DNA of 64,000 bases from the NCBI GenBank assembly GCA_036873755.1, contig JAVTVY010051708.1, positions 62,001 through 126,000 of the forward strand, in the 5' to 3' direction. A program made the position numbers and the translations under genes. The notes beneath the pieces are model-generated. The model was not told where the DNA came from. It made no database searches and worked only from the letters and a program-made list of their open reading frames with translations. Numbering within the stretch: the first letter of the stretch is position 1; every line of letters begins with the position of its first letter. Of the stretch, positions 10,363 to 21,800 are shown one piece after another. The stretch comes from Hanleya hanleyi (lineage: Eukaryota > Mollusca > Polyplacophora > Lepidopleurida > Hanleyidae).

Positions 10363-12828
10363 TGTGACGGAAATTTATCTGGAATAATACTTTGATGAAT
10401 AGGGCGAAAATTTATCTGAGATAATTTTTCTGTCATAATTAATTCTTGGTCGAGTATCAACTATTCAGATATTACGGAAATTACTGTTGTTGTACGGTAT
10501 TGTTTGTTATATATCAGGCACGATCAGCTGATATATGTAAACAGACGGATCTATATTTAGACCCTCGCGTGCACTGCTACGTTGCAGCACGCGCTCTTTG
10601 ATCTTGGCGTTCCGCCGACGTACAAGAAGCTCCAATTGGGACGAAGAATTTCGCTATCATTGCCCAGTAAATTGTAAGTTTATTGCGGAAAGAATTTATA
10701 TTGCATAAATTCCTGCGGGAAATGGGAAGTACACATATAAGAGAATATTGTCTTGACGTAAAAAGTTTGGACATTTCATATTTACGGAGATATGGATTTT
10801 TATAGTTGAGCCGGTTTTCCGTGTAAACCATTGCAGCGTATAGGGAAACGGCTGTCATCTTCGTTTTGCTATGTCACAAAAAGTGCTCGAATAACTTATT
10901 CCTAAATGATTTCATGACGAATCCGACTAAGGTTAGGAAGTATATATATTTTACGATATAGTCGTGAACTGTCAGCACATAAGACGTTTTGGTTGATGAG
11001 ATCTGAATTTTTGAAGATTGTCAATTTTCTGACTTCGAGCTTCGAATACCCGCCGCCATATTTGTTTCGCCCGGCGGTGTTCGTTTGTCATGATGGAAAA
11101 TCATTAATTAATCATATTTTGAGATATATTTCTCAAGACTACCTTGTATTCATCGAAAATATAATTGTTCAGGCTTACCTTGCTAACTCGGTTGCTGCCT
11201 TTGAGGTAATATTTTTCCTTAGATCGGCATTTGTTTCCGCCGATGCGATGAGAAAACATGCCTAATTTTGCATGTAGTTTTCGTGCACACGTCTCGCACA
11301 AGTTCGGGAGCGAAAACTTTCCATCTTCGTCTATAAAGTGTTCTTTTTGGAATATAAATATATCCATGGAAAGTTCAGGATACAGGCTTTCGTATGATAT
11401 CTGGTTCTGCCAACGATTCATCGGAACTTTGTATAATTTTTGCCTCGAAATTGCATATACGTTTTGGTAAAGTGCGCTTTGAATTCAGCCTGCCGTCTGC
11501 ATCATTTGTCGAGTATATTACGTCACAGCGTTTGCAGAATTGTAATTATTGACCAATCAAAATTCGGCCTTTTCGTTTAGCCGTAGAATCTTACGTCATT
11601 GGCTTGGCAACTGGTTAGCAGCCCAGCACTATAAAAGGCAGAAATTTCGCCAATATGTCAGATGATCTCATACACTCGGAGGGTAAGGATCTATACCAGC
11701 CAGCCTTTAGCATACAGACCAAAAGGACAGCCTACAGTCAAGTGTGAAGATTACAGTTTAGGATTACATAGTAGATGATTACATGTTCAATGATTACATG
11801 CTGAACAGTAAATGATTACATGGTAAATGATTACATGTTCAATGATTACATGCTGAACAGTAAATGATTACATGTATCATGATTACATGTAATCATGGTT
11901 ACATGTCTCATGGTTACATGTCACCTGCTTATATAGGAGAGCTAGGAACAGTGAAATTATCCGTGTACTTCCTATTTCAAGCATTATTTGAGGAACTGAG
12001 TATATTTTCGCTATAATTGGGAAATACCATATGTCACCAGAAACTTGGAGCAACTATATCTGATGATTACATCGACAAACTTACCTGATTCAATTAACTG
12101 TATATATGTTTAATCATCTGATTCAAGAATAAACTGTGTTATGAATATTATTCAACTGAATATATATGACTTGAAGTTGGTTCTTGTGGAACTGTTCAAA
12201 TATTGGAAACTGTGATGCCAAGAAGATTACATTATCCGAAATAACTGGTTACAAACTGTCATCCATTAGAAAGTACATAAGTAATCTTAGAACGATTACA
12301 AACGTCATCCATAGAAAATGGGGAATCACTAATGTCATCCTAAGATTAAGATATCACTGATGTCAACCATACAAATCGCTTAAGACATCCAGTATCAGGA
12401 ACGTCATCATCGATAGAGGTACAAGTATTCCATGGGAAGATTACAAGCGTCATCAGGCAGAAGATTATCAAGAATTCACAGATATACTATAGTCCTGGTT
12501 TACAGAAATCACAGATCGGTCATATAATACAAATAATGAAGTGACTCTATTAAATATAAAGATAACAGTAGTGAGATAGTAACAATTCTATGATACAACG
12601 AGGGAGTAGCAGCAAAGTGAGAGATACAAGAGGAAAGAGCGAGAATCCGAATCCAGTTGGTAGCGGCGTCTCCGGGGTTAAAGGGAGAAAATAGGCAAAC
12701 GCTAAACTTAAATATTTTCCTATTTTTAATGAAAAATAGGTGGTGGCAGCATTGAATATTAGTGGTTAAAGTGACTTGACTTGAAATATTTGACTGAGAG
12801 TACACCGTACGCTTTTAAAACCGCTACA
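10363..12828 (+). repeat. 3' LTR of the Ty3/Mag-type element
   Basis: 2466 bp, opening TGTGACGG. It carries ~480 bp (about 10681-11160) absent from the left LTR. Near its end ~90 bp (about 12728-12815) separate TATTTTCCTATT from TAAAACCGCTACAAT, which are almost adjacent in the left LTR. That extra piece contains TGGTGGCAGC, the start of the primer-binding site, as if the end were a patchwork of LTR and post-LTR sequence. TATA box at 11630-11637. Confidence 0.8.
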
Positions 12829-12851
12829 ATATAAACACTATTGATACCTAC

Positions 12852-12887
12852 CCTGCAAAGGTGATCCCTCTGGCCGAGTCCGAACTC
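12852..12887 (-). CDS. CEMIP-like: CEMIP-like exon 16 (short)
   Basis: Acceptor GTCATTTCAG at 12888, donor GCAGG/GTAGGT at 12851; 36 nt, phase 2 in and 2 out. In phase it reads SSDSARGITFAG, close to the family's D-N-x-x-G-x-T-L-A element. The Ty3 element's right LTR ends 23 bp beyond this exon. No later exon was found before the left edge of the window. Confidence 0.6.
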
Positions 12888-15800
12888 CTGAAATGACATT
12901 ACGGGGATAGGAATATTTCTCCAATAGGAAAGAAATAACTTCAATGCTGATACGATCAATACAGGAAAAGGGATAAGAATCAACTTGAAAGTGAAGACGA
13001 CATGCAGTGACATACAGGTTTCAGTGATCCTTTCTATCAAAAAAACTGCTTGTCTTCATCAATTGTTTCATGTTATATTTACTTGATTTGACTGTTAATG
13101 TAACGTTTTGCTAAGAACGACCTTCGGATTTTACATTGTTTGTTGAATCCCTTCGTGAAAAGCAGCGGTTGTTCATCAAATAGTGTGCGTATGAGTTTGG
13201 GATTATTCACTGACAACGATGCTCACGGCTGGACAATGTATTCTGAGAAAAGTTGGTCCAGTCTAGGGTTCATTATAGTAATGCCGTATTCTGTTGAATC
13301 TGGGCTTGTCCACATGAAAACAATTTTGTGTATGAGCTTTCGACCAAGCCAAGATCTTTACGGTGATAGTGTCTTGTTTTGTCAGGTGACTGCTATCCTA
13401 GACGAGGTGAGTTCGCATCCATCAGATCAATGTGTGATTTTGTTCATGGTGTTTGAATAATCCGCCACTGAACCACTTATTCAGTCAGAGAGGATGTGAA
13501 TCAATGGGTCAGAGCATCCCTGTTTGACTGGGGGGGCTGGGATCATTTGCACGCTCTGACTTTTGATTTCTACTCAGCAATATCCGCTCCCGATAGGGGT
13601 TCCAAGGTCCGTGCATGAACTTGCGTTTTCATGGAAAATTCCGAGTTTGATCCTTAAACTAGAAGAACATTTGTTAAGGATTACGTCTTAACAGAAAATA
13701 ATAAAAAAAACATGTAGCAATAACCAAAAAGACGCCCTTCCCCCACTCCAATAATTGGAAAGCATGGTTAGGGAAGGACTGATCCAACCTTATAATCTTA
13801 TCACATGATTCCTTACCCGGATTCATGCATTGTCATCCATACTCCCCGGATCCAGGCGTTTTGCTTCCCGCTTTTGTAAACTGGAATGCGAGGAAACATA
13901 TAGAATATTTTTTCTTCTTGATTTGATTCATTTCTATTATATAGCAGTATTATATAATATTGTGTGCCTAAATAAATTGTAACGAAATACAGCTGCATAT
14001 TCTCCGGACACGTTGGTGTATATTGCCCACTGAAACTGCATTTTTCGCCCAACCATGGAATATACACCAAAGGGAGATAATTACAACAGAGGTGGCCCGG
14101 TTCTCTCGCTCACGGTGCACACACGGATCACGGAGCAGTTCGTCGAGCTGATTTTAGCTGCAGAATGTAGCAGAAATAAACATTTCCCCTCTCATTGTAA
14201 GCAGAATCGTACCCAAGAACATATTGTTATAACTAACAAGCATCATCGAACAACTATTCGTGCGTGCTGGGATTTACACGACAGAAGTGAAACTCCGAAT
14301 CAGTGGAATCTCGTGCATCATAAATTATGTTGCACGCGATTGTCCACTTAAAATAACCAACTAAGTGAGATTGCGTCCTTGCAAAATAACCCATCCAAGA
14401 ACATTTTGCGTGACGGAAAATACATTAGCACGAAATTAGGTTGATAAATATAGCCTTGTGTTGAGGGAATATGCAATGTTGTTGCCCCGAAGATGTGCAT
14501 ATTGCCCGAGCCGCAATTCCCCTCAAAACAAGTCAACATTTTCATATCATTTGAAATCAGATGGTGTATTGAATATTCACTAAAAACCAATTCAAATATG
14601 TTGTACTCACATGTACCACGATGGAAATTTACTTCAGCAAAAGGCGAATTTTCATCCAGCGGATTCTCGCGAGCCTCATAATCGTTGAATTGAATGATCT
14701 CTCCTGACTGGTCTAGTTTGCCCTCTACACGAAGACCGCTCTAAAAATAACATATTCAACAGGGCTCTAAACAAGCTTATCTACAGTTAGATTGAAGGCG
14801 GTTTTAAGATGTCACGTCCAATCAGTCGAGACGGTTTCTTGATAAACGAGTAAAACCGATAAATATCTCGTCTCGAACGGTCCCGGTTTATCTCTAACGA
14901 TTGTTGTCCCGGTTTTATCTCGAAGCACAAGACCATCTCGGACCCCCTCGAAATAACTTGACTTGCTTAGAGAATGAAATCGGGACGCCTTCAAATGAAG
15001 GTTTGAACCATCTGAAATATGCAAGTAAAGATTAAATGTAGTATTAGAAAAAAAGTGATGACTAACTCGAACTGATTGATTTTGCTCGTTTATTGAAATT
15101 AATTCGATTGCGGTTCCATACACTTCTCTGTGGCAGAGAGGTTAATCTCGAGTGCATATGCATTAAAACACGGATAATGAATTAGATTCAAAATGAATCA
15201 TTTAATATTATTTTATTTATCTGTCTTTCCGTCAGCGCAATTTCTCTACACGTTATATCTGGAAAGAAAGAAACATCCCCAACAGAAACTGTATAAGCTG
15301 GCTAGAACTTGTTTCAAGAATTTGAATCGTTTTATGAGATATGTCCAGAAACTATGCACTGAAATAAATACTGCAAGTCTAGAATAAAATTCCATATGCT
15401 CCTCTGAAAATACATGTGTAACGTGTGCAGGGCCAGTCAATGAACGGGACGCAGCTGAGCTTAGTCTCGTTAAATGGTAGCGTACAAGCTGTCAGGCCGC
15501 GGTCCCTGCCGGCACTAGTTCTTGCCAACTAGAGATTCACTTCGACCTGTCACCTTGTCTGGATCGAGAAAGTAGGAGAGTGTAGAGACAACCAAGGCTG
15601 ATATAGAGTCAAATAATGTGCAATAATATTCAGTTAAATGTACAGGATGATCGTGGTAAAAGATGTAAATATGTACAGTTCATTATATACGCGCACCGAG
15701 TAAAGGGCGGCCTGGTTGCTGGCCCTTTCCACACGGTAGGTGATCGTAGGGGCGGCCTGGCTGCTGGCCCCTCTCGTGGTATGGAATGTCGTTGGAGCGA

Positions 15801-18800
15801 GGCTAAGGATAGCGACTCGACGTCCTTCCTTCTCCTGGCTGTTGGAGCGATGCTATGGATATAGCGGCTCTCTTCTCTGTAAGGTAGGTATATCGTCCCC
15901 AGAAAACGTCGTGGCTTCCCACCGTGGGTATGACAGTCTTCCCCTTACAGGTACGTCTGGTCCCAGAGATTGCTCCGTCTTCCCACCGTCGATACGTCTG
16001 CTTCTCCTTGTGAGAAATCCCCTCTACAGGGAGGTTCGTCTTCCCACCGTGGATATGTCCGTTCTTCCACAGTTGTAACCTGTCTTGCGAGGATGCTTCC
16101 GTATCATCTTCCCTTCAAGGTAAGTATATCTTCCCCCAGAAAGTCCCCTGAATGTGTCCTGTCTTCTCACCGTGGATATGCCCGTCTTCCCCTCGCAGGT
16201 ACGTATTTTCCTAGAGACAGACTCGTCTTCCCGCCGTGGATACGTCTGTTGACCTTGTAGGTACCTATTCCCTTCTACAGGTCGGTTCGTCTTCCCACCG
16301 TGGATACGTCTGCTTCTTCTGGTTTGTACGTATCGGCAATGCCACTTCTTCCGTGTGATTACTATCTCACCCTAGGTTAGTCTAATAACCGTGATCTTGG
16401 CTGACTTCTATCCAGGCGTAGTCTGGCTTGCGAGGATCCTCTCCTCAGGATGTATCGGGCTAGATGATGTGGTCTAATATAACGTCTCTGGCAGCGAATC
16501 TGTCTGTAACAGTTTTGAGATGCTGCTTCGGTGGCGTGCTCGTAGGCACCGTAAACGGCCCAGACTGAGGTACTCACGACGACCGATAAAACAGACCTTT
16601 TTCCGATAGACTTCCTTCAACGTCTCAGATCACATCAAATCGCCATGCTTCCTCTCACAGGTTGGTCCCAGTTTTCTGTCACCCGTTTCACGGCGAGAAC
16701 GCTCTCAGACAGCGTTATGCCTCTCCACCGTGAACACTTCAGGGCCCCCAACACATAAGCTGGCTTGTGAGAGTGACTTCTTCCTTCGAACTCCAATCAG
16801 GTAGGTACAGTTGGATCGTAGTAGGTATCTCCAGTACAGTATAGTGCATCCTTGTATCAGCAGCCCAATTCCATAACCCTGGGAATATTACCAGTCCCCC
16901 GAACACAAGCCCAGCATTCGTCGACAATACTACTGCTCAATACCCTTCACTAATACTAGGCACTGGACTTCTATGTTCCCTCTTTTCCATACCGGCACCG
17001 TCCACCGATTATACGTCCGTCTCCGTTGTTAAAGTACACAATGTTCCCTGTAGGTACCACTTTAACCTGTCCCATAGACTTTAGTCTATAGCCCAATAGA
17101 GAAGAGCTGTTACCTGGTTGCAGTTCAGATCCGAAGTGATTTTCATGCCTGATCTCCGTCTTTTATACACATCAGACCAACGTTCACATGACGTCGTGTC
17201 GCCCGTATGATAAACCACACTTTCCCGCAGCGCCATCTGTACTATCCGGTCAAAGACAACTCACACCATTGTACAGTTTAGGAACGATAACTCCAATCGT
17301 TATCACCAAGCAGACCTTGTGGGGAATTCCCGACTCCTAGTTTCACTTTCGTTACCGCTAATTATATCGCTGTATACAGTTTGCACAGTTTTCTTTGTTA
17401 ACAGGAACATTAGATAGCCTTCTCCGTTGATATCACAGACCAAGAATGCATATAATTACTGGACGGTAAGTTCATTCAGTCATATATCTGTCGTACACCC
17501 GTAATTATGCTGAGCGTTGTGGCATCATGTAGACCTCGATTTCCGTCCATTTCCAGGTTGGCGTGCACACTCCGTTCCAGACTTGCGCTTTGTTTCGGGC
17601 TTGTGCTTAGTCCTGATTTAACGTTTAGGGGATACCAATCTTCGTTACACCCACGCCTTCGAAATATCGGCGCCCTCGCCGATGCTTGGTCACGCTGTTT
17701 TTAGTTCAATAAACAAACAATCACATGGGGGGTTCCGGGGTCAGTATCGTCCTCCCCAGCCCATCCTCCCAGAGTTCCGGGGACATGGCGGCGTCCTCAC
17801 TGTGGCCCACAGGAACCGTCAAGTCCCAGTCCATCTCTGTACTTCGCTCATTACGTTTCAATATTCTTGATTGGTGTTGATTGGTGGGCCATGTACTATT
17901 AACCATCAGACGCAGTTACATCCCTCATACCGCTGTCCTCCATCTTCTTGCCTTTGGCTAAGGACTCCTCTGATGTGGGCCTCCTGGTTCCTGTCCCACC
18001 GCTCATGGTTATTGATGATCTGCGCCAAGGAGTCCTCTTCGACGTAGTAAGCTGAGATGGGAGTATCACCGGTCGATGGAAGCGTAGTCCACATTACGTT
18101 GTCTTCATCTGTTTCGCTGTTGATGAACAAGGGCTGGCCATTGGATATCGTGCTTCTTTCTTTCTGATCAGTCCCAACAAGAGTAGTCCAGAAATCCACT
18201 GAAGGAACGTCTTTCCATCGTTCCCTTTGTCCTGCTGCACATGGATACTGTTGTTCACCAACATCGATCAAGGCCGCTGTATCTCCATCACAGACTCTCA
18301 CTGGCAGGCCCGATTGATCGGGTGTGAATTCCGCTTTCGGTCTTTCCCGGGCAAGTTGTCTTTCCATCTCCACTCTCCTGTGAATCTCGGATGTCGGCAA
18401 ATCCCACCGCTGTGCCACCAGTTTTGTGTAACGTGTGCCGGGCCGGTCAATGAACGGGACGCAGCTGACCTTAGTCTCGTTAAATGGTAGCGTACAAGCT
18501 GTCAGGCCGCGGTCCCTGCCGGCACTAGTTCTTGCCAACTAGAGATTCACTTCGACCTGTCACCTTGTCTGGATCGAGAAAGTAGGAGAGTGTAGAGACA
18601 ACCAAGGCTGATATAGAGTCAAATAATGTGCAATAATATTCAGTTAAATGTACAGGATGATCGTGGTAAAAGATGTAAATATGTACAGTTCATTATATAC
18701 GCGCACCGAGTAAAGGGCGGCCTGGTTGCTGGCCCTTTCCACACGGTAGGTGATCGTAGAGGCGGCCTGGCTGCTGGCCCCTCTCGTGGTATGGAATGTC

Positions 18801-21800
18801 GTTGGAGCGAGGCTAAGGATAGCGACTCGACGTCCTTCCTTCTCCTGGCTGTTGGAGCGAGGCTATGGATATAGCGGCTCTCTTCTCTGTAAGGTAGGTA
18901 TATCGTCCCCAGAAAACGTCGTGGCTTCCCACCGTGGTTATGACAGTCTTCCCCTTACAGGTACATCTGGTCCCAGAGATTGCTCCGTCTTCCCACCGTC
19001 GATACGTCTGCTTCTCCTTGTGAGAAATCCCCTCTACAGGGAGGTTCGTCTTCCCACCGTGGATATGTCCGTTCTTCCACAGTTGTAACCTGTCTTGCGA
19101 GGATACTTCCGTATCATCTTCCCTTCAAGGTAAGTATATCTTCCCCCAGAAAGTCCCCTGAATGTGTCCTGTCTTCTCACCGTGGATATGCCCGTCTTCC
19201 CCTCGCAGGTACGTATTTTCCTAGAGACAGACTCGTCTTCCCGCCGTGGATACGTCTGTTGACCTTGTAGGTACCTATTCCCTTCTACAGGTCGGTTCGT
19301 CTTCCCACCGTGGATACGTCTGCTTCTTCTGGTTTGTACGTATCGGCAATGCCACTTCTTCCGTGTGATTACTATCTCACCCTAGGTTAGTCCAATAACC
19401 GTGATCTGGCTTGCGAGGATCCTCTCCTCAGGATGTATCGGGCTAGATGATGTGGTCTAATATAACGTCTCTGGCAGCGAATCTGTCTGTAACAGTTTTG
19501 AGATGCTGCTTCGGTGGCGTGCTCGTAGGCACCGTAAACGGCTCAGACTGAGGTACTCACGACGACCGATAAAACAGACCTTTTTCCCGATAGACTTCCT
19601 TCAACGTCTCAGATCACATCAAATCGCCATGCTTCCTCTCACAGGTTGGTACCAGTTTTCTGTCACCCGTTTCACGACGAGAACGCTCTCAGACAGCGTT
19701 ATGCCTCTCCACCGTGAACACTTCAGGGCCCCCAACACATAAGCTGGCTTGTGAGAGTGACTTCTTCCTTCGAACTCCAATCAGGTAGGTACAGTTGGAT
19801 CGTAGTAGGTATCTCCAGTACAGTATAGTGCATCCTTGTATCAGCAGCCCAATTCCATAACCCTGGGAATATTACCAGTCCCCCGAACACAAGCCCAGCA
19901 TTCGTCGACAATACTACTGCTCAATACCCTTCACTAATACTAGGCACTGGACTTCTATGTTCCCTCTTTTCCATACCGGCACCGTCCACCGATTATACGT
20001 CCGTCTCCGTTGTTAAAGTACACAATGTTCCCTGTAGGTACCACTTTAACCTGTCCCATAGACTTTAGTCTATAGCCCAATAGAGAAGAGCTGTTACCTG
20101 GTTGCAGTTCAGATCCGAAGTGATTTTCATGCCTGATCTCCGTCTTTTATACACATCAGACCAACGTTCACATGACGTCGTGTCGCCCGCATGATAAACC
20201 ACACTTTCCCGCAGCGCCATCTGTACTATCCGGTCAAAGACAACTCACACCATTGTACAGTTTAGGAACGATAGCTCCAATCGTTATCACCAAGCAGACC
20301 TTGTGGGAATTCCCGACTCCTAGTTTCACTTTCGTTACCGCTAATTATATCGCTGTATACAGTTTGCACAGTTTTCTTTGTTAACGGGAACATTAGATAG
20401 CCTTCTCCGTTGATATCACAGACCAAGAATGCATATAATTACTGGACGGTAAGTTCATTCAGTCATATATCTGTCGTACACCCGTAATTATGCTGAGCGT
20501 TGTGGCATCATGTAGACCCCGATTTTCGTCCATTTCCAGGTTGGCGTGCACACTCCGTTCCAGACTTGCGCTTTGGTTCGGGCTTGTGCTTAGTCCTGAT
20601 TTAACGTTTAGGGGATACCAATATTCGTTACACATGAGAATGGGAGCTCTTTATAGATAATAATTATTGGATAGCATTTTGACTTGAAAATTATTATACC
20701 ACGTTTCGTCAGAGATTGTCCCGGTATATTGTGACATTGAAAACCGCAGGAGCGATTGGTAGTTCACTGGAAACAGGGGAATATAAACATAAACGTTCGA
20801 TCGAAGTGTTTGAACATTCCCTATCGGCCTTTCGCACAGACAGCATGCGGTATTCTTGATAGTAAAACGTAAGTGGCCACGCTGAATTTACGCTGGGCGG
20901 TAATTACTTACATTAATTGAATACATGAAATCAGCAATAAATAATACAACAGTGTTGTTTAAGTTTGTCTGTCAAAATAATTAATCCTCTCCTCTCGCTG
21001 TTGTTTCATACCGACGGCGAATCGCAAACCGACTGTGGTATGAATTATCAACACCCTTAGTTCCGATTGTCAGTATTTCCGCTAACCTCTTCCAGACAAT
21101 CTTATATCATCAATAAACGTTGTTGGTATAATCTCATTATTTGAACTATATCACAGCACAGTAATTGTCAGAAAATGGCATCTACAATGAATAATACCAA
21201 ATTATAAATATATATATATATATTACACACCGATTTTAATACACCGGTCAAACACTTAACATTACTTTCATCTTTCGGTTGAAACGATCCATGTTTGGTT
21301 CAAAATAAGTTTATAGAACAATAATTATCGTATGCTTCCCTATCATTATTATTCAGATAATATCCACATGATCCAGTTAATGCGTCCTCTATTCCGCGTC
21401 GGATACTAGTCAGTTATTGAGATGAGAGAAGATCGTGCAATTATATATTCACAATTTATATAGAGTAGATATCTACCTCGTCTGGGGAGCTAAGAAACAG
21501 TCAAATTATCGACAACAAAATACGAACATATAGAAACCAGGACCCCTTCGAGATTACCGATTAATTTCGTATCCATGTCGAAAACCGGGACGATCCAGAT
21601 AGAACCGGGAGCAAAATGGGAGACGTAGCCTGGGGTCCCAGTTCTGCCCTCTCATTTTCACTGAGATATTTCTCGGTCAATCTCGAAGGCATCAAGCTAC
21701 TGCCTCGATTAATTGGGCGTGACCCTTAAGCAAGCTTATCTCCAGTTAGATTCAAGGCGATTGTAAGAAAGCTTATTTTCAGTTATATAAAGGCGGCTCA

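Larger units (their letters stand above)
1786..12828 (+). mobile_element. Ty3/Mag-type LTR retrotransposon, decayed
   Basis: Two long direct repeats (TGTGACGG...CCGCTACA) flank gag, protease remnant, RT, RNase H, integrase and an extra ORF, in the order typical of Ty3 elements. A primer site complementary to tRNA-Leu follows the left LTR and a purine tract precedes the right one. Coding is broken by an in-frame stop in gag, a loss in protease and a frameshift between RNase H and integrase, so the copy cannot make a full polyprotein. The 5 bases outside the LTRs (actac / atata) do not match, so no target duplication is visible and at least one boundary may be rearranged. The insertion lies in intron 16 of the minus-strand CEMIP-like gene, in the opposite orientation. 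Confidence 0.92.
15417..20632 (-). mobile_element. Non-autonomous LTR retrotransposon with 2.2-kb LTRs
   Basis: Two near-identical direct repeats (15417-17649 and 18427-20632) have perfect inverted tips TGTAACG...CGTTACA. The flanking bases CATG (15413-15416 and 20633-20636) are a 4-bp target duplication. The internal region is only ~777 bp. Orientation is minus, because only on that strand is there a primer site (TGGTGGCACAGCGGTGGGAT) just inside the LTR and a purine-rich GAAGGCGTGGG before the other. No pol is present, so it must rely on another element's enzymes (LARD/TRIM-like). It lies in intron 13, in the same orientation as the host gene. High LTR identity implies recent insertion. Confidence 0.88.

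Noticed and set aside
13140..13460. Plus-strand ORF followed by GTGAGT at 13406, possible exon of another gene
   Set aside because: It starts at a non-ATG codon, has no recognisable motif and no clear acceptor, and lies inside intron 15 of the minus-strand gene.
15616..16260. Overlapping 80-110-residue frames in the LTR, duplicated at 18626-19270
   Set aside because: They lie in LTR sequence on the strand opposite the element and follow the CTTCCCACCGTGG repeats; duplication reflects the two LTRs.
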